Below are positions 51,801 to 62,000 of a stretch of DNA of 64,000 nucleotides, one piece after another. The notes under the pieces were generated by a model, which was given only the letters and a program-made list of their open reading frames with translations, was not told where the DNA came from and made no database searches. Positions within the stretch are counted from its first letter, which is position 1, and each line of letters begins with the position of its first letter. The stretch is from NCBI RefSeq assembly GCF_963675165.1, contig NC_087380.1, forward strand, positions 142,001 through 206,000, given 5' to 3'. The position numbers and the translations under genes were made by a program. The DNA comes from Halichondria panicea. Its lineage: Eukaryota > Porifera > Demospongiae > Suberitida > Halichondriidae.

Positions 51801-52011
51801 AGCTGGCTATGAGAACAGGGCTGCTATAATGGCCACCAAACAAATATCACCGCCCCCTCCGCCCCCTCCACAACCCTCACAACCCTCACAACAGGAGACA
51901 GTGGATGCTGGGGGTGACTTTGAGGTCACTGAGTGCATTGCCTACAGCACGACCACCCATGGCCCCCCTCCCCCCAGCACTACCAGTGGAGACCCACTGT
52001 ATGCTAACTGA
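37902..52011 (+). CDS. Gene 4: CCP-rich short-ectodomain receptor with ITAM-like tail (complete)
   Basis: Predicted 1889-residue single-pass receptor. Exons: 37902-37974, 39206-39571, 39805-39981, 40033-40224, 41251-41430, 41484-41669, 42068-42247, 42301-42486, 42889-43068, 43122-43307, 43365-43547, 43600-43782, 43932-44111, 44169-44354, 44416-44598, 44648-44830, 44980-45159, 45213-45398, 45460-45642, 45695-45877, 45928-46101, 48999-49280, 49388-49591, 50489-50857, 50940-51034, 51086-51531, 51648-52011 (5670 nt, open frame). Order: signal peptide, CC-type Ig, 19 CCPs, one Ig, two FN3s, membrane-proximal domain (variant A), transmembrane helix, tail. Compared with genes 2 and 3, the central Ig/FN3 block is missing and a large intron (46102-48998) full of repeats lies in its place. 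Splicing across the element-filled introns at 40225-41250 and 46102-48998 is inferred from phase. An alternative is two broken genes. Confidence 0.78.
37975..39205 (+). other. Gene 4 intron 1 with long-TIR element
   Basis: About 1.2 kb, aligning with gene 2 intron 1 apart from the 598-bp insertion at 38210-38807. No gene seen. Confidence 0.7.
38201..38816. mobile_element. 598-bp non-autonomous long-TIR element with 9-bp target duplication (MULE-like)
   Basis: Element 38210-38807 begins tagcctcgatt and ends aatcgaggcta, with about 80-bp terminal inverted repeats. It is flanked by the direct repeat ctacatgac at 38201-38209 and 38808-38816. Gene 2 has the single-copy empty site (about 9230) and gene 3 a near match. 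A second pair of inner arms (about 38415-38500 and 38580-38665, roughly 80 percent alike in reverse complement) makes nearly the whole element foldback-capable. Long TIRs and a 9-bp duplication are typical of Mutator-like elements; no transposase is present, so the family is inference. Confidence 0.88.
39206..39571 (+). CDS. Gene 4 exon 2: distal CC-type (V-like) Ig domain
   Basis: 122 codons, phase 1-1: ILITDIGEGAGLPSLFC, TNCCRN, LGQWTFPDG, FYINRNAPQLIRLNRR, PTGSYCCTVP and VEMTLCANLG. Same framework as genes 2, 3 and 5 with its own loops. Confidence 0.8.
39805..40224 (+). CDS. Gene 4 exons 3-4: CCP 1 and CCP 2
   Basis: Orthologous to the first two CCPs of genes 2 and 3 (VLCPSLTLTDGVISYSDPTL; TACPDLTDLHNGVISYNTVS), separated by a 51-bp intron that is open and in frame. 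The gene 2-like order stops here; the next CCPs are of another type. Confidence 0.83.
40225..41250 (+). other. Gene 4 intron filled by an inverted repeat element
   Basis: About 1 kb; mostly the reverse copy of the element at 36709-37601, then AT-rich DNA. No gene supported. Confidence 0.65.
40268..41045 (-). mobile_element. About 0.8-kb (CA)n repeat element, inverted copy
   Basis: Reverse-complement relative of 36709-37601: shared blocks include the gaggcattag/ctaatgcctc end, the ctagaagcctatagaa region, the (CA)n tract near 40982-41000 and the tacgcctcgaggcata end. The two copies face each other around the promoter, signal, V-like and first two CCP exons of gene 4. Confidence 0.72.
41251..46101 (+). 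CDS. Gene 4 exons 5-21: seventeen CCPs in higher-order tandem repeats
   Basis: Seventeen phase 1-1 CCP exons of four recurring types. A begins NCGAPPTISDGSRSLAGT, B begins IDCGTPPSVSNG, C begins VSCGVPPPGTNAS, D begins VDCGAPPPVTNAS. Order: A-B (41251, 41484), A-B (42068, 42301), then A-B-C-D three times (from 42889, 43932 and 44980), and a final single CCP (45928). The A-B-C-D unit recurs at about 1043-1048 bp with introns nearly identical, so the repeats are recent. Confidence 0.87.
41719..41765 (+). pseudogene. Truncated CCP exon remnant in a gene 4 intron
   Basis: After an acceptor-like cttag, the frame reads AWDCGDPPTVLNCF then stops: the first few residues of a CCP with the rest missing. 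A second version lies at 42537-42583. Confidence 0.5.
42537..42583 (+). pseudogene. Second truncated CCP exon remnant
   Basis: Reads AWDCGNPPLFSIVSD with no further CCP body. It sits in the duplicated intron (42487-42888) that mirrors 41670-42067, so the decay predates the A-B unit duplication. The two introns hold no other gene. Confidence 0.48.
42889..45877 (+). repeat. Higher-order repeat: four-CCP unit of about 1.05 kb, three copies
   Basis: Units start at 42889, 43932 and 44980. The stretch from about 43800 to 44850 matches the next unit with an offset of 1048 bp, including introns. Coding differences are small (for example CDTG versus CVSG). Confidence 0.9.
46293..47028. mobile_element. 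736-bp foldback element with 301-bp inverted arms
   Basis: Arms 46293-46593 and 46728-47028 are reverse complements of equal length with only a few mismatches. The 134-bp centre carries a second perfect hairpin: cttttaacacccac at 46681-46694 pairs with gtgggtgttaaaag at 46705-46718. No transposase. Ends read gtagagtaaac and gtttactctac; no clear target duplication. Confidence 0.93.
47290..47930 (-). repeat. Degraded copies of the (CA)n element family
   Basis: Two partial copies (about 47290-47440 and 47640-47930) share the aactcgaga...aagcattattttgcaaa, ctagaagcctatagaa and (CA)n order with 40268-41045. Both are diverged and truncated. Confidence 0.55.
47871..47919 (+). repeat. (CA)n microsatellite
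   Basis: Uninterrupted CA dinucleotide run of about 49 bp. Confidence 0.95.
48662..48866 (+). repeat. Long (CA)n microsatellite, about 205 bp
   Basis: CA runs with atgtaca and aaaca interruptions. Long open frames here on both strands are translations of the repeat, not genes. Confidence 0.96.
48999..49280 (+). CDS. Gene 4 exon 22: single retained Ig-like domain
   Basis: Orthologous to the last Ig exon of genes 1-3 (EERCGQVSSITCTASVIDNF, FVWRGPG, GEYTCMACV), phase 1-1. It is the first exon after the repeat-filled intron. Confidence 0.82.
49306..49344 (+). repeat. 39-bp minisatellite unit, single copy (gene 4)
   Basis: One copy at the position where gene 1 has six and genes 2 and 3 have two. 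Confidence 0.9.
49388..50857 (+). CDS. Gene 4 exons 23-24: membrane-proximal FN3 pair
   Basis: Exons 49388-49591 and 50489-50857 with the same split FN3 plus full FN3. The intron between them is expanded to 897 bp by nested elements. Confidence 0.8.
49834..50355. mobile_element. Outer element with taccgtaa/ttacggta ends, interrupted by a nested insertion
   Basis: Relative to genes 1-3, this intron has extra DNA between gaaggcctata and cttataaaattaa. Its ends carry accgtaa / ttacggt and, inside, ctcgatttaaggcgac versus gtcgtttaaatcgag. Repeated gcgac and atatgcgacacc motifs occur. A small inner palindrome (cctcgattg...aaatcgagg) lies at about 50156-50202. No coding capacity. Confidence 0.55.
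49844..50020. mobile_element. 177-bp Tigger/pogo-like MITE with TA target
   Basis: Ends cagtggaacctct and agaggggttccactg are inverted, flanked by TA on both sides (49842-49843, 50021-50022). The CAGTGGAACC terminus with TA duplication is characteristic of pogo/Tigger-type Tc1-mariner relatives. It is nested in the outer element. Confidence 0.75.
50940..51531 (+). CDS. Gene 4 exons 25-26: membrane-proximal Cys domain (variant A) and transmembrane helix
   Basis: Exons 50940-51034 and 51086-51531. The ectodomain part matches gene 1 closely (CQCSFALSDIQEPSFQCFPE, ISRWIADDGLLRVQRVF) and differs from genes 2 and 3. Helix at about 51405-51490, then KSRREK. Confidence 0.8.
51648..52011 (+). CDS. 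Gene 4 exon 27: cytoplasmic tail
   Basis: PYEIIEMGDHEYEEV keeps the YxxI-x6-YxxV spacing; EYEMV, GYENR, IAYST and PLYAN follow. One HGPPPP unit. Stop at 52009-52011. Confidence 0.82.
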
Positions 52012-52960
52012 CACTAATGGACTTTATCACCAACTCATTCATACACTCCCAACATGATTGTAGAATTTTTCAGTTTTTTGTGGATACAAATTTTCTTTTA
52101 GTTTATAGATAGCATTTGCATAGCAATTGTTTCACCTCTCATTTTGTAAGTGATCAAATGATCACTGATGACTTATAGCAAATATGTCATGATCAATGCA
52201 GTATAATTATTGTTATGAGTAGATCTATATGAACCCTTGAGTTAAAGCCGCAGAATCGAATAAGTGCATGGTATAATAATTATCAATTATCATGTGTTTC
52301 CCGTATGAATCACCAAAATGTATTCTATTCATGCCTTGCTTTTTTCAGTCCGTTTTATTTGAACAAGCTTATACTTATAAGATAATAATATATAAGTATA
52401 TTAATGATTACATGTCAGACTCTATTAATTTTTTTACGTCTATCTTTAATTACGGATGGTCTAACTGAATGCTGTTCCAGGCTTCAGTTGCCCGATATGG
52501 TTCTACCTGTGATTACGTCTTGTCTCTACAGGTAGAATTCGAACTCATGCATGGGGCTGAGGATCGCTTGAAACTTCGTCTTTTAATCTTATCATGATCA
52601 TCCATATACAGTGTAAGTGTGCCCTTGAGACAGTAAAGTAAGCTTCTTGGATCTCTTCTCTTTCCTCTGTTTTAATGAAATTCTGCAAAAGCTCCACTGC
52701 CTAGGCATGATCATTGCATTCATCTGGTATAGTCTATATATAATTATGACTGTGTATGCATGCAGATGGCATAGAATCACCTGAAGCCCTCCCACAGTGC
52801 ACTAAACTTGCATGTATTCTTTAATCTATATTATGACAGTACATATTTTTGACCAATTGATAAGAGTAAACTGAAGGAGCTAGCCTGTTACATACAGCTC
52901 AGCAATGAAGTGTTAATTCCCATGTTTGTGATGCAGAACTGGAAAGACTATAAAGCAGCC
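52012..52960 (+). other. Gene 4-gene 5 intergenic spacer (949 bp)
   Basis: 3' UTR similar to the paralogues for about 150 bp, then AT-rich unique DNA. I saw no canonical AATAAA soon after the stop. A hairpin (ttctacctgt...acaggtagaa, about 52500-52538) is present. The spacer lacks the ATGCAT/TATATATA promoter block of genes 2-4, so gene 5 may be regulated differently. Confidence 0.55.
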
Positions 52961-53027
52961 ATGAGTCTTGGTGGTGTAGTACTGATGATGCTGATAGCTA
53001 CTGGAGCAATGGCCTCTGGACAGCAAA
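52961..53027 (+). CDS. Gene 5 exon 1: signal peptide
   Basis: MSLGGVVLMMLIATGAMASG then QQ, phase 1 donor gtatga. In-frame upstream ATGs at 52922 and 52931 exist; the conserved ATGAGTCTTGG start is chosen. Confidence 0.75.
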
Positions 53028-56000
53028 GTATGAGCACTGGACTGGCTATATCTATTATAGTATTGTTCTATTCTTATACTATGCATCACAAACCCGTAAA
53101 CGCCTGAATAGTAAACACCACTAAAATAATCTATGGTGTCGCCTCTATATTCATATTCGGGTTTGTGGCGTTTTAATTTAGACGTTTGCAGTATGTTTTT
53201 GATGGTATAAACTTTCGCTGATTTAAGCAGTACCGCTAACATTTATACCCACGAATATTAATATCACTGCATACATGCGCCAAAAAGCTGCATGCTGGTA
53301 ATAAAAGGGTCTCTCCACGAAAGTTTATACCCTCGAAATATAATAATGTAGTCAGATCTGTAATTAAAATTTGCTTCAGTTGATATTGATATTGATATTG
53401 GTATTGGTATATGCAGTTTGGTTTACCCTGAGATCAACAAACTATGTCATCACTACTAACAATACTGAGATCCTCATTACTGACATTGGAGAGGATGCTG
53501 TGGGTGGTCTCCCTTCTCTCACTTGTAACACTGACCTCACTGCCTGCTGTAGAAGTAATGCTGACAACAATGGTAATGGAGGACTAGGACAGTGGACGTA
53601 TCCTGATGGGAGTGTGTTACTGCAAAATGGTGGCTCAATGAATGCTGGACAGCAGTTCTACTTTGTGAGGAATGCACCTCAGGTCATTGTGCTAAACCGT
53701 AGAGAGGCTAACAACTCCCTCACTCCAACCGGGTCCTACTGTTGTACTGTACCAACTTCACTGGGAGAGATGACCTTCTGTGCTAACCTGGGTGAGTGCA
53801 GGGATTGCGGTTTGGGTGGGTAAAGGACAACGTGTATGTACACCGTTGTATCTGTGCCTACTGTATCAACTCATGCATGGGGTTGAGCACCATCTACTAC
53901 AACATTTAGTCCACGCAGCACTTTATATAATGTGTGCTTCCTCTCCAGTTGTGTGCCTCTCCCTCCCTTCCCTCAACAATGGGTGGATATCCTACACTGA
54001 CTCAACACTGGGCCTGAACACTGTGGCCACCCACTCTTGTGAGCCTGGCTATAAACTGACTGGTAGTACCTCAATGAGGACATGTACTGTCAGTGGATGG
54101 GATGGAACTGCACTTACTTGTACAGGTGAGAGTGTTGAGTTGGCTCTATCTGCAGCAATATGACATCAGTGTGTGTTTTTTCTCCAGCTATCTGTAATGA
54201 CTTGACTACTCCAACCAATGGCAATGGAATGATAGCCTATAATATGGGGACCATGGATGCTAGACCATTGAACACTGTGGCTACCTACACACTGAGCTGT
54301 GACACTGGATACATGCTGACTGGTGATATAACCAGGACTTGTGTATATGGAACCTGGAGTGGTAGTGATTCAACTTGTGAATGTGAGTCCACTCATGATC
54401 AGTGTGGATATATATAATGAAGGCAACATTAATTATATATTTCACTAATGTGTTCTATTGTAGTGATCTGTCCAAACCTCCCTGTACCAACCAATGGAGC
54501 AGTGGTGTACAGTGACACCACCATCCCTAGAGCTGTTGGCTCCACGGCTACCTACACCTGTAACACTGGATACCAGATGACTGAACTGATGGTGAGGACG
54601 TGTAGTGTCAGTGGATGGAGCACTGGAGGCGACCCTGTCTGTACTGGTGAGGGGGATGAGTGCATTTGTGCTGACAGTGTGTTGATTGTAAGACCCCCCA
54701 CAGCTATATGTGATGAGCTCATCCTCTCCAATGGAGTAATTAGTTACAGTCCAGCTACCTCCCCCATACTAGAGAGAACCACGGCTACACACAGCTGTAC
54801 TACCACTGGGTACCAACTGTCCTCATCCACTACCACTAGGACCTGTCAGTCTGACAGAACGTGGAGTGGAATACCCATCATTTGTGAAGGTATTTCTCTA
54901 GCTACGCATGTACAGGTATTATTACCCCCACAGCTGTTGACTGTGGACCTCTGAGTATTACCAATGGAGCAGTGGACACATCCTCTGGAACCACCTTCAT
55001 GATGACTGCTACCTACACCTGTAACACTGGCTACATTCTGACTGGTGGATCTATGACCAGAACATGTCCGGCCAATATGATGTGGAGTGGCAGTGAACCA
55101 ACTTGTGATGGTGAGATAATTACAAGATGATCCCCATATCTGACCCCCCCCCCCCTCCACAGTCCTGTGTCCTCGTGAGCCTCTCTCCAATGGAATGGTG
55201 ACCTACTCACCTTCTGATGACCCTCCACAACCCAGAGCAGTGGCCACTTATTCTTGTGACACTGGCTATGAACTGAGTGGTGCTAGTACGAGGAATTGTG
55301 TGGCTGTCAGTGGATGGAGTACATCTCTACCTGTTTGCAATCGTTAGTTGAACCATAGATAGAGTAAAAGAGGGATTGGATGGTACTTCACGGAAATGAT
55401 TCATTTCAATGAAGTCTACGTAATAGCTCTGGGACCATCCTTATATCTCTTCATAACTCCCGGGAAACTTATTGTGTCCACATCTCAGAGCTATACCCAT
55501 TACTAAATCACATGCCCCCTGATTAGGTACCAATTGGAAATGAAGAAAATATAATCTCGATTGTCGTGAATTAGCTAGTGCCATGCTAAATGGCCGGTGT
55601 TTAGCCCTTGTGTTAACTTGATTAAAACCGCAGAGATACACAGATGGCACTTCTTCGAGGATACTTCCGTTTCCATTTCCAATCCCTCTTCTATACTATA
55701 TCTGGTTGAACTGACACATGTTTTAATTGTTTATGAATTCATATAATAGTTGTTGATTGCAATGACCTCGCTAACCCGGACAATGGAGCAGTGGACACAT
55801 CCTCTGGAACCACCTTCATGATGACTGCTACCTACACCTGTAACACTGGATACAACATTGCTGGATCAGACACTCGGACTTGTGGGGCCACTGCATTGTG
55901 GACTCCAGATTCCCCCACCTGTGCACGTGAGTAACATGACTGACTGTGTACACTGTATCCACTGTGTTCATATTCCACAGCTGTTGACTGTGGTTCCCTC

Positions 56001-59000
56001 ACTGTTCCTATTAACGGGCAAGTTAGTACATCCTCTGGAACCACCTTCATGAACACAGCCACCTACACCTGTAACACTGGCTACACTCTCAATGGAGTAT
56101 TAACTAGAACCTGTCAAGCTAATGGAAACTGGGACCTAACCGTACCTACCTGTGATCGTGAGTGTTTCGTGTACATACAGCTGTGTATGTAAATCTAACT
56201 TTTCTTACACAGCTGTTGACTGTGGCCCCCTCTCTGCCCCCTTCAATGGAGCAGTGAACACATCCTCTGGAACTACCTTCATGATGACTGCTACCTACAC
56301 CTGTAACACATACAATGGATCCACAACCAGGACTTGTGGGGCTACTGGAATCTGGAGTGGCAGTGAACCAACATGTGCCAGTAAGTAAAATTATCCGTGT
56401 TCATTATTAGTGCAAGTCGTCTTGTAAATGGTTATAATGTATAGCTACCGTATACTGTATATGATTGTACGAAATAATTAAATCCAAGTTGTGCTTAATT
56501 TAGACGTTTGCAGTATTATGTACATGGACTAATGATTTGTTGAAATCTTATTTCAGTTGATAATGATATGATTTTTATTGGTCCAGTCTACCTGACTCTG
56601 GGATCAACCTTATATAATACCAATAACACTGAGATACTCATCACTGACATTGGAGAGGATGCTGCTGGTGGTCTCCCATATCTCACCTGTCACACTGACC
56701 TCACCACCTGCTGTAGAAATACTGACAACGGTGGTAATGGAGGACTAGGACAGTGGACGTTTCCTGATGGGAGTGTGATACTGCATAATGGTGGCTCAAT
56801 GAGTGCTGGAGATCAGTTCTACATTCTAAGGGGGGCACCTCAGGTCGTCAGACTGGCTCGTAGACAGGGCAACAACCCCCTCACTCCAATCGGGTCCTAC
56901 TGTTGTACTGTACCAACTACTGGAGGAGACATGACCCTCTGTGCTAACCTGGGTGAGTGTAGAGATTGTTTGGGTGGGTAAAGGACAACGTGCACTGTTG
57001 TATTGGTGCCTACTATAGTTACCCAGTTTGACCTACAGTTTACAGTTCCCAAGTGCTTGCAATAATTTACATGTATAGAGTCAATCAATTCACGCCAATA
57101 TTAATATCAGAATTAAGTACTATTAGGCAGTCGCATATTGATTGGTTTGATCGAATATAGATACAATCAAGAGTAGATAAGAGTATCTACTCTTGATATG
57201 TAGATCTATATAGTTTCAGTGAAAGCCCTTATGCAGCTCTAATTCCGGCAAGGAAGGTTTCTATAGGATTTCCTTCCATGCAGCAATTAAGTTGTTATCT
57301 ATAGCCCTTCCTTGCAGCCATTATCTGTGAGGGGACCACTTCTGTTTTGCAACTTTACTGTAGATGCAATTTCCATTGATTGATACGGGTGTGAATATAT
57401 ATATTGACTGCTGACTCTACATCTGTATACAGCCCAGAATAAATTGTGCACACCTAGTCTGTTGCATGATTTGTGTTCTCCAGTTCTGTGCTCCACCCTC
57501 CCACTGATGAATGGAGTGATCTCCTACTCTGACCCAACACTGGGTGAGAACACTGTGGCCACTCACACCTGTGAGGCTGGGTCTGCCCTCACCACTGACG
57601 TCAGTACCAGGACCTGTGGAGTGACTAGTAATAGTCTGGGTGGTGTGGGTGACTGGTCCGGGTCACCTCTGGTGTGTGCAGGTATGGGACCTCCTCACAC
57701 ATACAGTACCAACCATTCTCATTATCTCACAGGGGGTGCCTGTCCAGACCCCACTGATCTACAAAATGGAGTGATCAGCTACAGCACTGTATCAGCTAAT
57801 GGCTACAGACGAGTTACTACTGTGGCTACCTACTTTAGAATTTGTACTGGTGTTGGCTTGGAAACTGGCGGTACCTCAGTGAGGACGTGTAGTGGTGGTG
57901 TTTGGATTGGCAGTGAACAACCTTGTATAGGTGAGAGTGTTGAATTGGCTTTATTATTATTGTGGCAATCTGACATTAATCTCTTGTGTTTGTGTTATTT
58001 ATTCTAGCTTCCAATACCACCTGCTCTCACCACTTGACTGCTCCAACCAATGGAATGATTGGCTATAATACGGAAACCATGGACCCTAGACCAGTGAACA
58101 CCGTGGCTACCTACACTTGTATCACTGGATACACTGTGACTGGCAGCAACACCAGGACTTGTGGGAGTGATGGAATGTGGAGTGGGTCTAAACTCACTTG
58201 TACAAGTACGTTATCATCACTTGTTCATTACATACACTATTGCTGTGGCCTTTGTCTCTCCTCCAGTTGTCACCTGTCCAACCCTCACTAACCGTAATGG
58301 AGCAGTCAACGTACCTAGTAACAACTTTGGAAGCACTGCAACCTACACCTGTAACACTGGCTACACTATCAATGGAGACACCACTAGGATGTGTCAAGCT
58401 GATGGAACCTGGAGTGGCAGTGAACCAACTTGTCAGCGTGAGTCCATTCAGTGTGGATATAATGAAAGCAACATTATTACTATTATTTTGTTGCAGTGAT
58501 CTGTCCAAACCTCCCTGTACCAACCAATGGAGCAGTGATATACAGTGACACCACCATCCCCAGAGCTGTGGACTCCATGGCTACCTACACCTGTACCACT
58601 GGCTACCAGGTGACTGGATTGATGATGAGGGTGTGTACTGTCAGTGGATGGAGCACTGGAGATGACCCTGTCTGTACTGGTGAGGGGGATGTGTGTATTT
58701 GTGCTGACAGTGTGTTAATTGTAAGACCCCCCACAGCCATCTGTCCTGGCCTCACCCTCACCAATGGAGTGATTGGTTACACTCCAGCTACTTCCCCTAT
58801 ACTAGAGGGAACCACGGCTACACACAGCTGTACTACCACTGGGTACCAACTGTCCTCATCCACTAGTACCACTAAGACCTGTCAGTCTGACAGAATGTGG
58901 AGTGGAGAACTCCTCACTTGTAACCGTATGTGATTAAAATTGATGTTCCCAATAATATTATGATGATTTCCCTCCCATTCAGCTGTCCCCTGTGGCAACC

Positions 59001-62000
59001 CTCCTACTGTTATCAATAGTGGCAGGACTTTCACTGGTACCACATTCGGAGCAATGGCTACCTACTCCTGCAACACTGGGTATCAAAGGTCAGGATCAGC
59101 CACGATAACTTGTCAGGCTAATGGGAGCTGGAGTGCAGCACCAGTGTGTACAGGTAATTTAAGTCTTACATACATGCAGTCATATACCTATTAGGTACAG
59201 ATAGACTGATAATTAGTTCAACTTGTACAGGTTTGGTATTTCTCAATAGGCTGTATGTAAAATGTAAATGCTCCTAACAGTGGTTGATTGTGGCTCATTG
59301 AGTGCTCCTACCAATGGAGGAGTCATGACAACAGGAACCACCTACCAAAGTACTGCTACCTACAGCTGTGACAATGGCTACACACGTAGTGGAGATCAGA
59401 CCAGGGTTTGTCAGGCTAGTGGAGACTGGAATGGGTCAGAACCTGCTTGTAATCGTGAGTACACTGTCTATAACCAGAAAGCTTGGCCATGTTTTGTTGT
59501 TTAGTTGTTGACTGTGGAGCTCTAACTGTTACCAATGGAACAGTGGACACATCCTCTGGAACCACCTTCATGATGACTGCTACCTACACCTGTAACAATG
59601 GCTACACTCTGACTGGAGACACCACCAGAATGTGTGGGGCTGGTGGGAGCTGGACACTCATGGAGCCTACTTGTGTTGGTATGTACAGTAGATGGTTATC
59701 TTGTCCTCATGAATGCAGAATCTGTCCCTCAGTTGTTGACTGTGGCCCCCTCACTGACCCCTCCAATGGTATGGCCGTTAATACACCCACTACCACATTT
59801 GAGAGCACTGCTACCTACTCTTGTAACACTGGCTACACTCTGACTGGAAATATGACCAGAACTTGTCAGGCTAAGGGAGACTGGAGTGGGTCTGCTCCAA
59901 CATGTGATAGTACGTTATCATCTCTTGTTCTCTGTTTTGATTGCCTCTTCTTCCCTGCAGTTGTCACCTGTCCAGCTCTCTCTGACCCCAACAATGGAAT
60001 GGTTGATGTGCCTAACAACACCTTCATGAGCAATGCCACCTATGCCTGTGTCCATGGCCACAATCTGACTGGAGGCAGCACCACCAGGACTTGTGGGAGT
60101 GATGGAGTGTGGAGTGGCAGTGATCCAACGTGTACTCGTAAGTTAAATTATGTAATGATGATCTGAATCCATTCTCATATACACAATGTAGCTGTGGATT
60201 GTGGCTCTCTCTCTGACCCCTCCAATGGAGCAGTGGACACATCCTCTGGAACCACCTTCATGAGGACTGCTACCTACACCTGTAACACTGGGTACACTCT
60301 GACTGGCAGCAACACCAGGACTTGTCAAGCTGATACAGACTGGAGTGGCAGTGAACCAGCTTGTGATAGTACGTAATGAACGTTATCATATCTTGTTCAT
60401 TGTGTACATTGTTGCATTGCGGCCTCTTCTTCCCTGCAGTTGTCACCTGTCCAGCTCTCTCTGACCCCACCAATGGAATGGTTGATGTGCCTAGCAACAA
60501 CTTTGGGAGCATTGCCACCTACACTTGTAACCGTGGCCACAATCTGACTGGAGATGCCACTAGGACTTGTGAGGCTACTGGAATGTGGAGTGGCAGTGTA
60601 GCTTGTAATCGTAAGTTTAAACAACCTCGCAATCTCTTGTTTTTAAGAACCGTTCTTTCCTTTAGTTATTAACTGTGGCGACCTCACTGGCCCGGACAAT
60701 GGCTTGGTCACTATACGTATTGGAAACTTTGGTAGCAATGCTTCCTACACGTGTGAAACTGGCTACATGCTGAATGGAGATATGACCAGAATGTGTCAGG
60801 ATAATGGAGACTGGAGTGGGTCTGCTCCAACTTGTGATAGTACGTTAAATTATATTGCTCTATACTTTATGATCTCATTCTTATACACTGTAGCTGTTGA
60901 CTGTAGTGACCTCACTGACCCCACTGATGGAGCAGTGAACACATCCTCTGGAACCACTTTTAATATGAATGCCACTTACAGCTGTAACACTGGCTACAAT
61001 CTAAATGGAACAAACGCTAGGACTTGTCAGGCGGATAGAATGTGGAGTGGCAATGAACCAGCTTGTGATAGTACGTTATCATCTCTTGTTCATTGCGTGT
61101 ACACTGTTTTAATTGCCTCTTCTTCCCTGCAGTTGTCACCTGTCCAGCTCTCTCTGACCCTAATAATGGAATGGTTGATGTGCCCAACAACAACTTTGGG
61201 ACCGTTGCTAACTACACGTGTAACACTGGCTACATGCTGACTGGAGATGTAATTAGAGTTTGTGAGGTTAATGGAGACTGGAGCGGGACTGCTCCAACTT
61301 GTGATAGTATGTTATCATCTCTTGTTCATTGTGTACACTGATCATGGTCCTATTCCTTCCTGCAGTTGTCACCTGTCCAACTCTCACTGACCCCACCAAT
61401 GGAACGGTTGATGTACCTAGCAACAACTTTGAAAGTACTGCCACCTACGCCTGTGACACTGGATACAATCTAACTGGAGGCAGCAGCACCAGGACTTGTG
61501 GGAGTGATGGAGTGTGGAGTGGCAGTGATCCAACATGTACTCGTAAGTTAAATTATGTAATGATAATCTGAATCCATGCTCATTCACAATGTAGCTGTGG
61601 ATTGTGGCTCTCTCTCTGACCCCTCCAATGGAGCAGTGGACACATCCTCTGGAACCACCTTCATGAGGACTGCTACCTACACCTGTAACACTGGGTACAC
61701 TCTGACTGGAAGCAACACTAGGACTTGTCAAGCTGATACAGACTGGAGTGGCAGTGAACCTGCTTGTGATAGTACGTAATGAACGTTATCATCTCTTGTT
61801 CATTGTGTACACTGTTGCATTGCGGCCTCTTCTTCCCTGCAGTTGTCACCTGTCCAGCCCTCTCTGACCCCACCAATGGAATGGTTGATGTGCCTAGCAA
61901 CAACTTTGGGAGCATTGCCACCTACACTTGTAACCGTGGCCACAATCTGACTGGAGATGCCACTAGGACTTGTGAGGCTACTGGAATGTGGAGTGGCAGT

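Noticed and set aside
52490-52560. tRNA-like or SINE-like sequence (hairpin plus attcgaactc resembling a B box)
   Set aside because: No A box or cloverleaf could be drawn; only a simple 10-bp stem is supported.
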